DNA from: Rhodothermus sp.
GTDB lineage: Bacteria > Bacteroidota > Rhodothermia > Rhodothermales > Rhodothermaceae
NCBI GenBank assembly: GCA_030950375.1
Contig: JAUZRN010000004.1
Location: forward strand, 1-64,000
Direction: 5' to 3'
DNA: 64,000 nucleotides
The notes beneath the pieces were generated by a model. That model was not told where the DNA came from. It worked only from the letters and a program-made list of their open reading frames with translations, and did not search any database. How positions within the stretch are numbered: the first letter of the stretch is position 1; the number at the start of each line of letters is the position of its first letter. A program made the position numbers and the translations under genes. Below are positions 35,034-45,273 of the stretch, in pieces.

Positions 35034-35325
35034 AGGCGATCGGGCTGCTTCTGTACAAAAAACCGCCCGGCCATGAATACCGGGCGGGCAGTCTCACGCC
35101 TACCGAACGGCAACGTTCCGCCCCACGGATAGGGACAAACTATGGGGCCCATACGGAAGGCTGTCGCTACCACTCCCGATAGACCTGATCCCCCAGAAGC
35201 CTGCCGTAGCTGTACAATACAATCGGCCTGCACAATCCGGATAATGCTTGATCATCATTCAAGCTATTTCTGACGGAGTACGTACCGGCATCCACGGAAC
35301 TGCTTCAGGGGATGTGCTACATAGA
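35034..35325 (-). promoter_or_regulatory. Long leader of topA with possible structured element
   Basis: On the minus strand, roughly 290 bases between the fad operon and topA hold no clear gene but several inverted repeats. CATCC/GGATG and GCTTGA/TCAAGC lie in the upstream half. A longer arm ACGG-GGCT pairs with AGCC-CCGT around 35150-35210 and encloses GTCTATC/GGTAGCGAC. All lead to a terminator 23 bases before topA. A frame starting with GTG near 35233 runs through the terminator to a four-base overlap with the topA start. It could be an attenuation leader, a riboswitch, or a separate small RNA followed by a promoter I do not see. I could not match a known riboswitch. Confidence 0.4.
35057..35087 (-). 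terminator. Intrinsic terminator just before topA
   Basis: On the minus strand CCGCCCGG (complement of 35080-35087) pairs with CCGGGCGG, with a nine-base loop, followed by six T residues (complement of 35057-35062). Only 23 bases separate it from the topA ATG, leaving no room for a full promoter and ribosome binding site. Confidence 0.88.
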
Positions 35326-35329
35326 GAAA

Positions 35330-35358
35330 GGGGGAGCTGACCTTTCGGCCGCTCCCCC
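35330..35358 (-). terminator. Probable terminator after the fad operon
   Basis: An eight-base-pair stem (GGGGGAGC at 35330-35337 with GCTCCCCC at 35351-35358) stands 24 bases after the FadE-like stop. It is followed on the minus strand by CTTTCTCTAT, a weak T tract. Confidence 0.6.
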
Positions 35359-35382
35359 CTCACCTGCGGCTACTGCCTGCAT

Positions 35383-37887
35383 TTACGATTCGGCCGACAC
35401 TGCTTCGTGGCTGCCATCGCCGGCCGTTTCAATACCGGCCGGGGGCGCATTATAGTAATGCCGATACGCTTCGAGCGTAAAGGCATCGACCTGGATGGCA
35501 TCCCAGCGTGCCGCCTCAGCCTCCTGAATGAGGCGCGCTTCGTCGTCCGTGAGGATGCCTTTTTCGACCGCCTGCCGCACCAGTCGATCCGGCCGCGCTC
35601 TGGGCAATTCGCCTCGTTTGACCGCTGCATACACCTTTTTAAGCAGCTCATCTTCCTGATAGGCCAGCTGGAAAGCACGTTCCAGACGCCCAAGCGCTTC
35701 GTTCGGATCGGAGGGTACATACATACCGGCTGTCATCCGTTCCCGCTGCTCACCCGGCTTTAGCATGAGCTGAACAACCCGATGGCCCAGCGCGTCTGAA
35801 GGCAGCGCACTCAGACGATTCAAGCGCGACCACCAGGCAGCGGGTCCGCGCAAAAACCAGGTCAATCCTGGAATGCGCAGGTTATCAAAGAGGCCGTCGA
35901 AGGCCTGCTGCATGCGTGCAAAAGCATACTGCATGGCCCAGTCGAAGAATGGCCGATCTTCCTCGCGACGGCCTTCGGCCTCGAAACGCCGCATGGTGGC
36001 CGCTGCCAGGTACATCCAGGAGAAAATGTCGGCAAAACGGCCGGTGAGTTTTTCTTTGCGCTTCAGGTTGCCGCCCAGCGCAGCCATGGCCAGGTCGGCC
36101 AGGAACGCGAACGATGCCGATGCCCAGGCCAGCTTCTGGGCATAGCGAGCCGCCGGCCCCGAAACGCCGGTCCGGGCCAGACGCCCCCGAGACAGGCTCA
36201 GCAACAGAGCACGCGCTCCGTTGCGCACCACCAGTCCAACATGCTTCCAGAATGCCTCGTCAAACGCCTGTACATCGCCCTGCGCCAGGGCCGATATTTC
36301 TTTGTAGGCATAAGGATGACAACGGACGGCGCCTTGTCCGAAGATCATCAGCGTGCGGGTCAGGATATTGGCCCCTTCAACGGTGATACCGATGGGCGCT
36401 GCGATGTACCCGTGCGCCAGCAGGTTACGTGGTCCACGCGAGATACCGTTCCCGCCGAGGATATCCATGCCGTCGTTGATAACCTTTCGTCCCAGCTCGG
36501 TGGTGTTATACTTCATGATGGCCGAGACGACGGCCGGCTTGGCACCCCGATCCAGTCCGCCACAGGTATAGACACGGCCAGCTTCAATCAGGTAATTGAA
36601 GCCGCCAATGCGGGCCAGGGGCTCCTCAATACCCTCAAACTGTCCGATGGGCAACCCGAACTGACGCCGTATCTTGGCATGCGCCGAAGCGACCCGATAG
36701 ACCAGCTTGACGCCGCCTGCCGAGGAGGCCGGCAGCGAAATGCCACGGCCGGCTGCCAGTGACTCCATGAGCATCCGCCATCCCTTACCGGCCCATTCCG
36801 GACCACCGATGATCGCATCGATGGGAACCACCACGTCGTGCCCTTCAACAGGACAGTTGTAGAAGGGCACGCCCAGTGGGTCATGCCGCATGCCCAACTT
36901 GACGCCCGGAGTATTGGTGGGGATCAATGCGCAGGTAATGCCCAGGTCCTCGCCTTTGCCCAGCAGATTGTCCGGGTCTCGCAGCTTGAAAGCCAGCCCC
37001 AGCACCGTAGCAACCGCGGCCAGCGTAATGTAACGCTTCTGGAAGTTCAGCCGGATGTAGAGCTGCCCATCTTCACCCCGAAACACAACGCCACTGGCCT
37101 GAATGGCCCCTGCATCGGATCCAGCACCTGGTTCAGTCAGCGCAAACGCTGGAATTTCTTCCCCGCGGGCCAGCCGGGGCAGGTAATAGTCGCGCTGCTC
37201 CTGAGTGCCGTAATGAATGAGCAGCTCGGCCGGCCCCAGCGAGTTGGGGACCATCACGGTCGTAGCCAGTGGACCGCAGTGTGAGGCCAGTTTTTGCACG
37301 ACCGCACTATTGGCCAGGGCTGAAAAACCCAGCCCTCCATACTCTTTGGGGATGATGATCCCCAGAAAGCCTTTTTCGCGGATAAACTGCCAGACCTCTG
37401 GTGGCAGATCGCGTCGGCGCCATACGTCCCAGTCATTCACCATCCGACAGAGCTCCTCAACAGGCCCCTCCAGAAACGCCCGCTCCTCGTCGGTGAGCGA
37501 TGGATAAGCCGTTTCGTGAAGCAACCGTCGGAAATTAGGCTTTCCGGCAAACAGCTCACCCTCGACCCAGACGGTGCCGGCTTCAATGGCCGTGCGCTCG
37601 GTGTCGGAGATTTTCGGGAGAAAGCCGGCTGCCCGCATCAGGCGCATGAGCGGCCTTGAGACAAGCGTGCGCCGCAGCGGCTTCAGATTAAACACAACAG
37701 CCAGCACCCCGAAGACCACCCAGAGCCAGAGCGGTGCGCCTACCCCGTAAAGCACCACCGCCGTTGCCAGCGTCCAGAGTCCGAGGGACGCGCCCGTAAA
37801 GGCCAGGCCCAGTGCCACCACCAGCACACCAAGCACGACCCAGCCGGTACTTACGGGTTCCAGAAAGTGATAGAACGGCAGATTCAT
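35383..37887 (-). CDS. Membrane-associated acyl-CoA dehydrogenase (FadE-like)
   Basis: The 834-residue protein is close to FadE in length and layout. Two membrane segments at the N-terminus (GWVVLGVLVVALGLAFTG and LWLWVVFGVLAVVF) precede an acyl-CoA dehydrogenase core from about residue 130. The core contains FALTEPGAGSDAG (FAD and substrate binding) and RISLPASSAGG and GNGISRGPRNLL segments; the last 280 residues are specific to FadE. It performs the first, FAD-dependent step of fatty-acid beta-oxidation. It is the last gene of a co-directional unit with thiolase, FadN-like protein and acyl-CoA ligase. Confidence 0.9.
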   Translation of the reverse strand: MNLPFYHFLEPVSTGWVVLGVLVVALGLAFTGASLGLWTLATAVVLYGVGAPLWLWVVFGVLAVVFNLKPLRRTLVSRPLMRLMRAAGFLPKISDTERTAIEAGTVWVEGELFAGKPNFRRLLHETAYPSLTDEERAFLEGPVEELCRMVNDWDVWRRRDLPPEVWQFIREKGFLGIIIPKEYGGLGFSALANSAVVQKLASHCGPLATTVMVPNSLGPAELLIHYGTQEQRDYYLPRLARGEEIPAFALTEPGAGSDAGAIQASGVVFRGEDGQLYIRLNFQKRYITLAAVATVLGLAFKLRDPDNLLGKGEDLGITCALIPTNTPGVKLGMRHDPLGVPFYNCPVEGHDVVVPIDAIIGGPEWAGKGWRMLMESLAAGRGISLPASSAGGVKLVYRVASAHAKIRRQFGLPIGQFEGIEEPLARIGGFNYLIEAGRVYTCGGLDRGAKPAVVSAIMKYNTTELGRKVINDGMDILGGNGISRGPRNLLAHGYIAAPIGITVEGANILTRTLMIFGQGAVRCHPYAYKEISALAQGDVQAFDEAFWKHVGLVVRNGARALLLSLSRGRLARTGVSGPAARYAQKLAWASASFAFLADLAMAALGGNLKRKEKLTGRFADIFSWMYLAAATMRRFEAEGRREEDRPFFDWAMQYAFARMQQAFDGLFDNLRIPGLTWFLRGPAAWWSRLNRLSALPSDALGHRVVQLMLKPGEQRERMTAGMYVPSDPNEALGRLERAFQLAYQEDELLKKVYAAVKRGELPRARPDRLVRQAVEKGILTDDEARLIQEAEAARWDAIQVDAFTLEAYRHYYNAPPAGIETAGDGSHEAVSAES

Positions 37888-37919
37888 GATCCCTCTGTTG
37901 TATGGTTGGGGTTAATGCC

Positions 37920-39107
<1,188 letters not shown>

Positions 39108-39134
39108 GGCGTCTCAGTTTTCAGTTTTAAGGGA

Positions 39135-41546
39135 TTAATTACGCAACGGTTTGTTGGTCTGTAGCAGGTGCATGATGCGCTCCTGCGTCTTGGGCTGCCC
39201 CAGCAGATGCAGGAAGACCTCGCGTTCCAGTGCCAGCAGATAGTCCTCGGAGACCTCCTGCGGATGGGTCAGGTTACCGCCAGTCATGACATAAGCGAGC
39301 CGGGAAGCCAGATACTGATCGTACTCTGTAATGAAGCCGCCTTTGCGGTACTGGTCGACGCCCACCATGAGCGCCGCGTAGCCGGGCTTCCCCAGCACCT
39401 TGACGCGTGTGGGCTTGGTTGGGGGCAGGTACCCCTGCTCAGAAAGCCGCAGCACTTCCTGCTTGGCCACGTAAAGTCGCCGGTCCTCGTGCATGACGAT
39501 GCGGGCATGGGGCGGCAGGAAGCCCATGGCCTGTGCCTGCCGGGCACTGGTGGCCACCTGGGCCATCGCAACCGTCTCGAAGTATTTCTGAATCCAGGGC
39601 AGTAGCTCACTGGGATGACCATGGGGTACCTGTTCGGCCGCTTTCACCACCAGGCGCGTGGTGCCTGTACCGGCCGGAATCAATCCTACACCCAGCTCTA
39701 CCAGTCCCAGATAGCTTTCGGCCGCAGCGACCGGATGGGGACAGGCCATGACCATTTCGCAGCCGCCCCCCAGCGCCCGCTGATGCACAGCCACGACAAT
39801 GGGCTTCGTGGCATAGCGGATGCGCTGCATCACCTCCTGAAACTTCTCCAGGAACGTCTCCAGCAACTTGAATTCCTGTTGGGCTACGGCCATGACGGCT
39901 TCTCCCAGGTTAGCCCCTACGGAGAAGTGCCGCCCTTCATTGCCGATGACCATGCCCCGTATGTTCGGGTCGCTTTCGACCCGGTCGATAACCTCCAGCA
40001 ACCCCTCCATCACCCACTGCCCCAGCGCATTCGCCTTCGAACGAAACTCGTAGAGCACCACACCGTCGCCCAGATCAAGCAGCGCGGCCTCAGCATTCTG
40101 CCAGAGCGTACGTTTGGCGTCGGCCTTGATCACGGCCAACCGGATCTCATCGGCTGGAATCGGATCGTCTACATAGCGTCCCTCAACGGGATGATAGACC
40201 TGCTGACGGCCGTTCTCCTGCCGATAGAAGGACGTCGCCCCTTTCGCAGGCATCTCTGTAACCCAGGCTGGCAGCGCATAGCCCAGCTGACGACAGCCTT
40301 CTACCACTTGCTCGAAGCCCAGAGCATCCCAGATCTCGAAGGGTCCCAGCTCCCAGCCAAACCCCCAGCGCATTGCCCGATCTACATTGGCCGGGTTGTC
40401 GGTAATTTCGGGGATGCGACGGGCTGCATAGGCCAGCAGATCAAGCATCGTGGTACGGAAGAATTCACCGGCCCGTCCTTCATCAGCAAAAAGCGCCCGC
40501 AGCCGTTCTCGCAGGTCCGGGATTGACTTGATTCGGTCCAGGTCGCCCAGGTTAAGCGGACGCGGCGGTTCATATTGGCCGGTTTCCGGGTTGATCGACT
40601 TGATAACTCCATCTTCTTTTTTGTAGAAGCCGGCCTTTGTTTTCTGACCGAGCGCACCTTTTTCGACCAGCGTCTTCAGGATTTTCGGGGGGCGAAAGGC
40701 TTCCCGACTTTCATCCTCCGTAGCCTTTTCGTACAGGTTGCGGGCGACATCAAGCATTACGTCGAGCCCCACCACATCGGCGGTTCGGAAAGTAGCCGAC
40801 TTTGGCCGGCCCACGAGCGTACCTGTAAGGGCATCAATTTCTTCAATCGTGTAACGTCCCGCTTCGAACAGGGCAATCACCCGCATCATCCCGTACACGC
40901 CAATGCGGTTGCCGATGAAATACGGCACGTCGTTGGCTACCACGATCCCTTTGCCCAGATAAAAGCGACCAAACCAGGCCACCCGAGCCAACACCTCGGC
41001 ATCGGTATCCACAGTCGGGATGAGCTCCAGCAGCTTGAGATAGCGCGGTGGATTGAAAAAGTGCGTGCCCAGAAAACGGCGGCGGAACGCCTCCGAGCGC
41101 CCCTCAGCAATCTCCCGGATGGGCAACCCGCTGGTATTGGTCGAAATAACAGCGTCTTTGCGGGCCACAGCCTCTATACGTGCCATCACCTGGCGCTTGA
41201 TATCAAGCCGCTCCACCACGGCTTCGATAATCCAGTCAGCCTCCCCCACCCGATCGAAATGTTCGTCAAAGTTACCCAGCGTGATACGCTGCTTCGCGGC
41301 CTCATCGAAAAACGGATCAGGCTTCATCTTGAGCGCCTTCTGGAATTGCTGCTCGACAATTGCATTTTTGGGGCCTTCTTTCGCAGCGATGTCGAGCAGC
41401 AACACTTCGACGCCTGCGTTAGCCAGATGCGCCGCGATCTGCGCCCCCATGGTGCCGGCACCCAGCACCGCCGCTTTACGAAACGGCCGGAAGTGCCAGG
41501 GACGCAGCTCCAGCAGGTTTGTAGGAGTTATCGTTGTTGCTTCCAT
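39135..41546 (-). CDS. Bifunctional 3-hydroxyacyl-CoA dehydrogenase/enoyl-CoA hydratase (FadN-like)
   Basis: The 803-residue protein has the dehydrogenase first: Rossmann AAVLGAGTMGAQIAAHLA near residue 27, then STNTSGLPI and GTHFFNPPRYLKLLELI. The crotonase/hydratase domain comes late (about 490-700; EFRSKANALGQWVMEGL, GGGCEMVMACP). This order is opposite to E. coli FadB and matches FadN of Bacillus. It carries out steps two and three of beta-oxidation. The partner thiolase is the next gene. Confidence 0.92.
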   Translation of the reverse strand: MEATTITPTNLLELRPWHFRPFRKAAVLGAGTMGAQIAAHLANAGVEVLLLDIAAKEGPKNAIVEQQFQKALKMKPDPFFDEAAKQRITLGNFDEHFDRVGEADWIIEAVVERLDIKRQVMARIEAVARKDAVISTNTSGLPIREIAEGRSEAFRRRFLGTHFFNPPRYLKLLELIPTVDTDAEVLARVAWFGRFYLGKGIVVANDVPYFIGNRIGVYGMMRVIALFEAGRYTIEEIDALTGTLVGRPKSATFRTADVVGLDVMLDVARNLYEKATEDESREAFRPPKILKTLVEKGALGQKTKAGFYKKEDGVIKSINPETGQYEPPRPLNLGDLDRIKSIPDLRERLRALFADEGRAGEFFRTTMLDLLAYAARRIPEITDNPANVDRAMRWGFGWELGPFEIWDALGFEQVVEGCRQLGYALPAWVTEMPAKGATSFYRQENGRQQVYHPVEGRYVDDPIPADEIRLAVIKADAKRTLWQNAEAALLDLGDGVVLYEFRSKANALGQWVMEGLLEVIDRVESDPNIRGMVIGNEGRHFSVGANLGEAVMAVAQQEFKLLETFLEKFQEVMQRIRYATKPIVVAVHQRALGGGCEMVMACPHPVAAAESYLGLVELGVGLIPAGTGTTRLVVKAAEQVPHGHPSELLPWIQKYFETVAMAQVATSARQAQAMGFLPPHARIVMHEDRRLYVAKQEVLRLSEQGYLPPTKPTRVKVLGKPGYAALMVGVDQYRKGGFITEYDQYLASRLAYVMTGGNLTHPQEVSEDYLLALEREVFLHLLGQPKTQERIMHLLQTNKPLRN

Positions 41547-41581
41547 GATGCTTTTGGGTTGCTTTTTTATCGGGATGATTT

Positions 41582-43474
41582 TTATGGGGTTGTCCTGTGC
41601 ATTTCCGTTGTAGCCTCGGCGCCTTCATAGAGCGCCCGAATCTGCGCTTCGTATTTTTTATAGAGCACCGAGCGCCGCACTTTAAGGGTAGGCGTCAGCG
41701 TGCCTGCTGCAATGGAGAGTTGCTCAGGAACCAGCAGAAAGCGTTTGATCGTGGCCCAGGCGTCCATACCCGCATTGGCCCGATCGACTATCTGCTGGTA
41801 AACCTCCAGGATCCTGGGCTCGCGCACGAGGGCTTCAAGTGGCCGATTGGCGTCAAGGCCCAGACGAGCCGCCAGTCGTCGAAGCGCTTCCTCATCGGGG
41901 AAAATAAGCGCCGCGGTAAACTTGTAGCCTGGCCCCACTACCAGCGCCTGCTCGATGAGCGGATCGGCGGTCAGACGCTGCTCTAACGGCTGCGGCGTTA
42001 CGTACTTGCCGGTGGAGAGTTTGAACAGATCTTTTTTGCGGTCGGTGATCACCAGAAAACCCTCTTCGGTGAAGTAGCCAATATCGCCGGTGTAAAACCA
42101 CCCCTCCTCGTCGAGAACCTGGCGGGTACGCTCTGGATCTTTGTAGTAACCCAGCATGACATGTGGACCGCGGGTCAGGATCTCGCCATCCTCGGCAATC
42201 TTGACCTCCACCCCGGGGATCGGCACGCCTACCGTACCGGCCCGATTCAACTCCGGGCGGTTGTAAGTGATGACCGGACTTGTCTCGGTCAGGCCGTAGC
42301 CCTGGAGAATTGGGATGCCAGCCGCTGCAAAAATGTTGGCCAGCTCGGCCGCAAGGGCCGCACCTCCGGCAATGATGAAAGCGATGCGTCCGCCCATAGC
42401 CTCCCGCCATTTCCGATAGACCAGCCGATCGGCCACGACCAGTTGCAGTCGGTAGCCTCCCCGCGGCTCGCGTCCCAGCTCGTAACGCCGCGCCACCTTC
42501 AGGGCCCATCGGAAAATCTGTCCTTTCAGCCCGGCCATCGTGGCTGCCCGTTCCACCAGCGCGCCGTAAATCTTCTCAAGCACCCGCGGCACAGTGGCAA
42601 ACGTGGTAGGCCGCACCTGCTGCAGCGCCTCCCGCAATGCATCGGGCGTGGTGAAATAGACACTGGTGGCATGGTACAGATAACCATAAAAGAGCGTCCG
42701 GGCAAAAACATGCGTCAGCGGCAGAAACGACAGAGCTACCTCACCCTCTGGCCCCGGACGGTAGTGCTTGATGCCACTGAAGGAAGTCAGCGCATTGAAC
42801 GAAATGTTCTCGTGCGAGAGCATCACCCCCTTCGGACGCCCCGTCGTACCACTGGTGTAGATGATGGTGGCCAGGTCACCCGGACGAAGCTGTGCCCGCA
42901 GCCGCGTAATCGCCTCGGGATCAGCCGCACGCTGACGGCGCCCCGCTTCCATCAGCTGATCAAACGTGTAGAGCGGTCGCCCTTCCAACTGGTCTGTCTG
43001 CGCTATCCCTTCGGCCTGGGCCACCACGATAAACTGCACGCCGGATAGATCCCGCAACAGAGGGGCGATGCGCGCCAGCAACTCGCGGTTCGATACCACA
43101 AGTACCCGGGCCTCGGCGTGCGCTATGATGTAATGGGTAGCTTCGGGCGCATGGGTCAGATAGATCGGTACGTCGATAAACCCGCCGAGCAGACAGGCCA
43201 TGTCGGCCAGACAGAAGTAGGCATCGCTCTCCATGTAGAAGGCCACACGCGCACCGCGCTCCAACCCTATCGCATGAAACCCCAACGCCAACGCTTCAGC
43301 CTGTTCGGCAAAGTCACGCAGTGAAATCGGCTTCCAGCGACCCGGCGCTACCGGCTGATTCAGAAAGGCAGGATTGTCATAGCGCGCCAGCGCTTCATAG
43401 AGCACGTCCGGCAAGGTTTTGCCAAGTACCGGTGTACCTGTGTCGGGCGGTGCCGTGTAGATACGTTCAGCCAT
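41582..43474 (-). CDS. Long-chain fatty-acid-CoA ligase (AMP-forming)
   Basis: The 630-residue protein belongs to the ANL superfamily. It has the phosphate loop YTSGTTGRPKGVMLSH, A5-type QGYGLTETSP, the A7 motif WFYTGDIG, and the A8 hinge ITDRKKDLFKLSTGKYV. Length and motif spelling fit the long-chain acyl-CoA synthetases that lack a membrane anchor (FadD15/FAA1 type). It activates fatty acids for the downstream beta-oxidation enzymes, encoded directly after it on the minus strand. The TetR gene lies 30 bases upstream. Confidence 0.93.
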   Translation of the reverse strand: MAERIYTAPPDTGTPVLGKTLPDVLYEALARYDNPAFLNQPVAPGRWKPISLRDFAEQAEALALGFHAIGLERGARVAFYMESDAYFCLADMACLLGGFIDVPIYLTHAPEATHYIIAHAEARVLVVSNRELLARIAPLLRDLSGVQFIVVAQAEGIAQTDQLEGRPLYTFDQLMEAGRRQRAADPEAITRLRAQLRPGDLATIIYTSGTTGRPKGVMLSHENISFNALTSFSGIKHYRPGPEGEVALSFLPLTHVFARTLFYGYLYHATSVYFTTPDALREALQQVRPTTFATVPRVLEKIYGALVERAATMAGLKGQIFRWALKVARRYELGREPRGGYRLQLVVADRLVYRKWREAMGGRIAFIIAGGAALAAELANIFAAAGIPILQGYGLTETSPVITYNRPELNRAGTVGVPIPGVEVKIAEDGEILTRGPHVMLGYYKDPERTRQVLDEEGWFYTGDIGYFTEEGFLVITDRKKDLFKLSTGKYVTPQPLEQRLTADPLIEQALVVGPGYKFTAALIFPDEEALRRLAARLGLDANRPLEALVREPRILEVYQQIVDRANAGMDAWATIKRFLLVPEQLSIAAGTLTPTLKVRRSVLYKKYEAQIRALYEGAEATTEMHRTTP

Positions 43475-43504
43475 AACCCCCTAAAAAAGCGCTTGCTCTC
43501 CGGG

Positions 43505-44128
43505 TTATTTTGAAGCGAGCTGTAGCGACACGTCGGGCGCCAGTACACCACGGAGCAACGTCCGAATCGTTGTCTCAATGAAGGCTTCCGGGTCGATCCG
43601 GATGTCCAGACGTCGGGCCAGTAAAAGCGCCACTGCTCCGTGCAGGGCGGCCCAGGCCGCGCTGGCCGTCACCCGTGCGTCTTCTATGGCAAAAACTCCC
43701 TGCTTCCGTCCTTCCTCCAGCGTCTGAATAGCCAGCTCCAACCCCCGACGAGCTCGGCGGTACTTTTCCGGTGGATATCGCTCCATGCGCTCCGGATGCA
43801 GCATGAACATGATCTCATAATACTCCGGATTACAGCGTCCGAAGCTCACATAACGCCGCCAGAGCGCCTCCAGCCGGGTTACCGGATCGTCGTGACGAAC
43901 GGCCTCGTCGCGTAGCTCCTCGTACAACAACCCAAAACCCTCATCGATCAACGTATGTACCAGCGCATCTTTGTTCTGGAAATACAGGTAGATAGCTGTC
44001 GGACTGCAGCCAATGGCCCGCGCAATTTTTCGCATCGACAGGCTATGATAGCCTTCCGCGACCAGCAAATGGCGGGCAGCATCCAGAATACGTCGTCGCA
44101 GCGTCCCGTCCGATCCAACGTTCGTCAT
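43505..44128 (-). CDS. TetR-family regulator of the fatty-acid genes
   Basis: The 207-residue protein has an N-terminal TetR helix-turn-helix (RRRILDAARHLLVAEGYHSLSMRKIARAIGCSPTAIYLYFQNKDAL) and a helical ligand domain. ATG 44128 is preferred to a GTG two codons earlier. It heads the acyl-CoA ligase/FadN/thiolase/FadE unit, so it is very likely the acyl-CoA-responsive repressor of that operon, comparable to FadR of Bacillus or Thermus. A palindrome TTAACACTGTTAA lies 17 bases upstream of its start. Confidence 0.9.
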   Translation of the reverse strand: MTNVGSDGTLRRRILDAARHLLVAEGYHSLSMRKIARAIGCSPTAIYLYFQNKDALVHTLIDEGFGLLYEELRDEAVRHDDPVTRLEALWRRYVSFGRCNPEYYEIMFMLHPERMERYPPEKYRRARRGLELAIQTLEEGRKQGVFAIEDARVTASAAWAALHGAVALLLARRLDIRIDPEAFIETTIRTLLRGVLAPDVSLQLASK

Positions 44129-44144
44129 GTACACAGCTTGATGG

Positions 44145-44157
44145 TTAACACTGTTAA
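44145..44157. promoter_or_regulatory. Palindromic operator candidate upstream of the TetR gene
   Basis: TTAACACTGTTAA is a perfect palindrome of 6+1+6 bases in the only promoter region of the fatty-acid operon. TetR repressors usually bind such sites in their own promoters. An extra TTAAGTTAA half-site partly overlaps it (44154-44162). Confidence 0.6.
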
Positions 44158-44212
44158 GTTAAACACAACATGCATTCGCTGTCAAGTTTTTTCCAAGAAA
44201 GTCGCTCTTGAC

Positions 44213-45205
44213 TTATTGAATAAGCACGTTGTAATAGCGAAGCGCTGGGGGAATAACGACCACGTCTCGTATGAGGAGGCCCTCGGGCAGATGAATCAGA
44301 GGCCGCACACGGCCGGTGGTATCGGCACGGATCACCTCATAGGGTACCGTCGCGAAAAAGTCGGGGGCAACCATGGCGGTTTCATACTGCGAAAGGGGTA
44401 CGCGAAAACGCACGCGCACAGTTGCCGGCTCCAGCGTCACCATGCGCTCGTTCGATGGGACCCCGGTGACCCGCACCGGCAGTTCGCGCACGCCTTCGGT
44501 GAAGGGCGCCACACGCGCGCGAAGCCATACGGCATCGGGTCTCACGGTTACCAGTGGCTGCAGGGTGTCGGAAAGTGGTATCCGGAGTGCAATCGAATCG
44601 CGTACGTCACGCAGATGCATCGCTACGGTTGGCCACGCAGGCAGTCCCTCCACAATAGAGACCGCGCCCGAAACCAGTACGCTATCGGGATCCACCCGGG
44701 GAGGCACAAGCAAATCGTGCGTCGGTGCGGTTTCGATCGTCACGCGCAGATCGACCGGTAGACGACGCGTCACGCGTGGCTCTTTGCGCAGTTCGACGAC
44801 CTGTGGAACCACGCCCTCTACGACCACCCCACGCGGCAGATTCAGATCTACCCCGGTCAGATCAATGGCATCCTGCCGGGCATCCAGCGTCACCGTGGGC
44901 GGATTGAAGTAAAGCTGTACCAGGGGATACCCTTCTCCCCGCAGTTGCACGCGAACCACACTGGGAGGCGGTACGGCCAGCGCCTGATCGGGCGGCAGAT
45001 TAACCACACGGACTGGCAGGTCCAGCGTCGTGGTGTAGGTTTCTTGCAGCGTAAACGTGAACCAGAGGAGGGTGGAAATCAGGATGCAAATGGTAATGAC
45101 GGTCCCTTTCGAAGGCCCTCCGTCCGGACGACGGCCATCGCCCCCTACCGGGCGACTGAAAAGGTTCTGAAGCAGCGGAAAACGTTGTGTGATTTCGCTC
45201 CACAC
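44213..45205 (-). CDS. YbbR/CdaR-like domain protein
   Basis: The 330-residue protein has one N-terminal membrane segment (TVITICILISTLLWFTF) and then several YbbR-type repeats, such as DLPVRVVNLPPDQAL and LPVRVTGVPSNERM. The typical outside domain consists of extended beta-repeats. CdaR of Firmicutes binds the diadenylate cyclase CdaA, but no cyclase is encoded here, so that function cannot be assumed. It stands alone between the flippase and TetR genes, all on the minus strand. Confidence 0.8.
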   Translation of the reverse strand: MWSEITQRFPLLQNLFSRPVGGDGRRPDGGPSKGTVITICILISTLLWFTFTLQETYTTTLDLPVRVVNLPPDQALAVPPPSVVRVQLRGEGYPLVQLYFNPPTVTLDARQDAIDLTGVDLNLPRGVVVEGVVPQVVELRKEPRVTRRLPVDLRVTIETAPTHDLLVPPRVDPDSVLVSGAVSIVEGLPAWPTVAMHLRDVRDSIALRIPLSDTLQPLVTVRPDAVWLRARVAPFTEGVRELPVRVTGVPSNERMVTLEPATVRVRFRVPLSQYETAMVAPDFFATVPYEVIRADTTGRVRPLIHLPEGLLIRDVVVIPPALRYYNVLIQ

Positions 45206-45273
45206 AGTTGATCACCTTCGTTCAGAGACGTCTCGGCATCGCAATATAGAATACGTGCCCGACGCTTTGCAAT

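Noticed and set aside
33918-35132. 404-codon plus-strand frame opposite topA
   Set aside because: It is a shadow of the topoisomerase gene, which carries the complete Toprim and catalytic Tyr motifs on the other strand.
35088-35325. SRP 4.5S RNA or another housekeeping RNA before topA
   Set aside because: The GGAA tetraloop and the conserved asymmetric loop of SRP RNA are missing. No RNase P or tmRNA signature is seen either.
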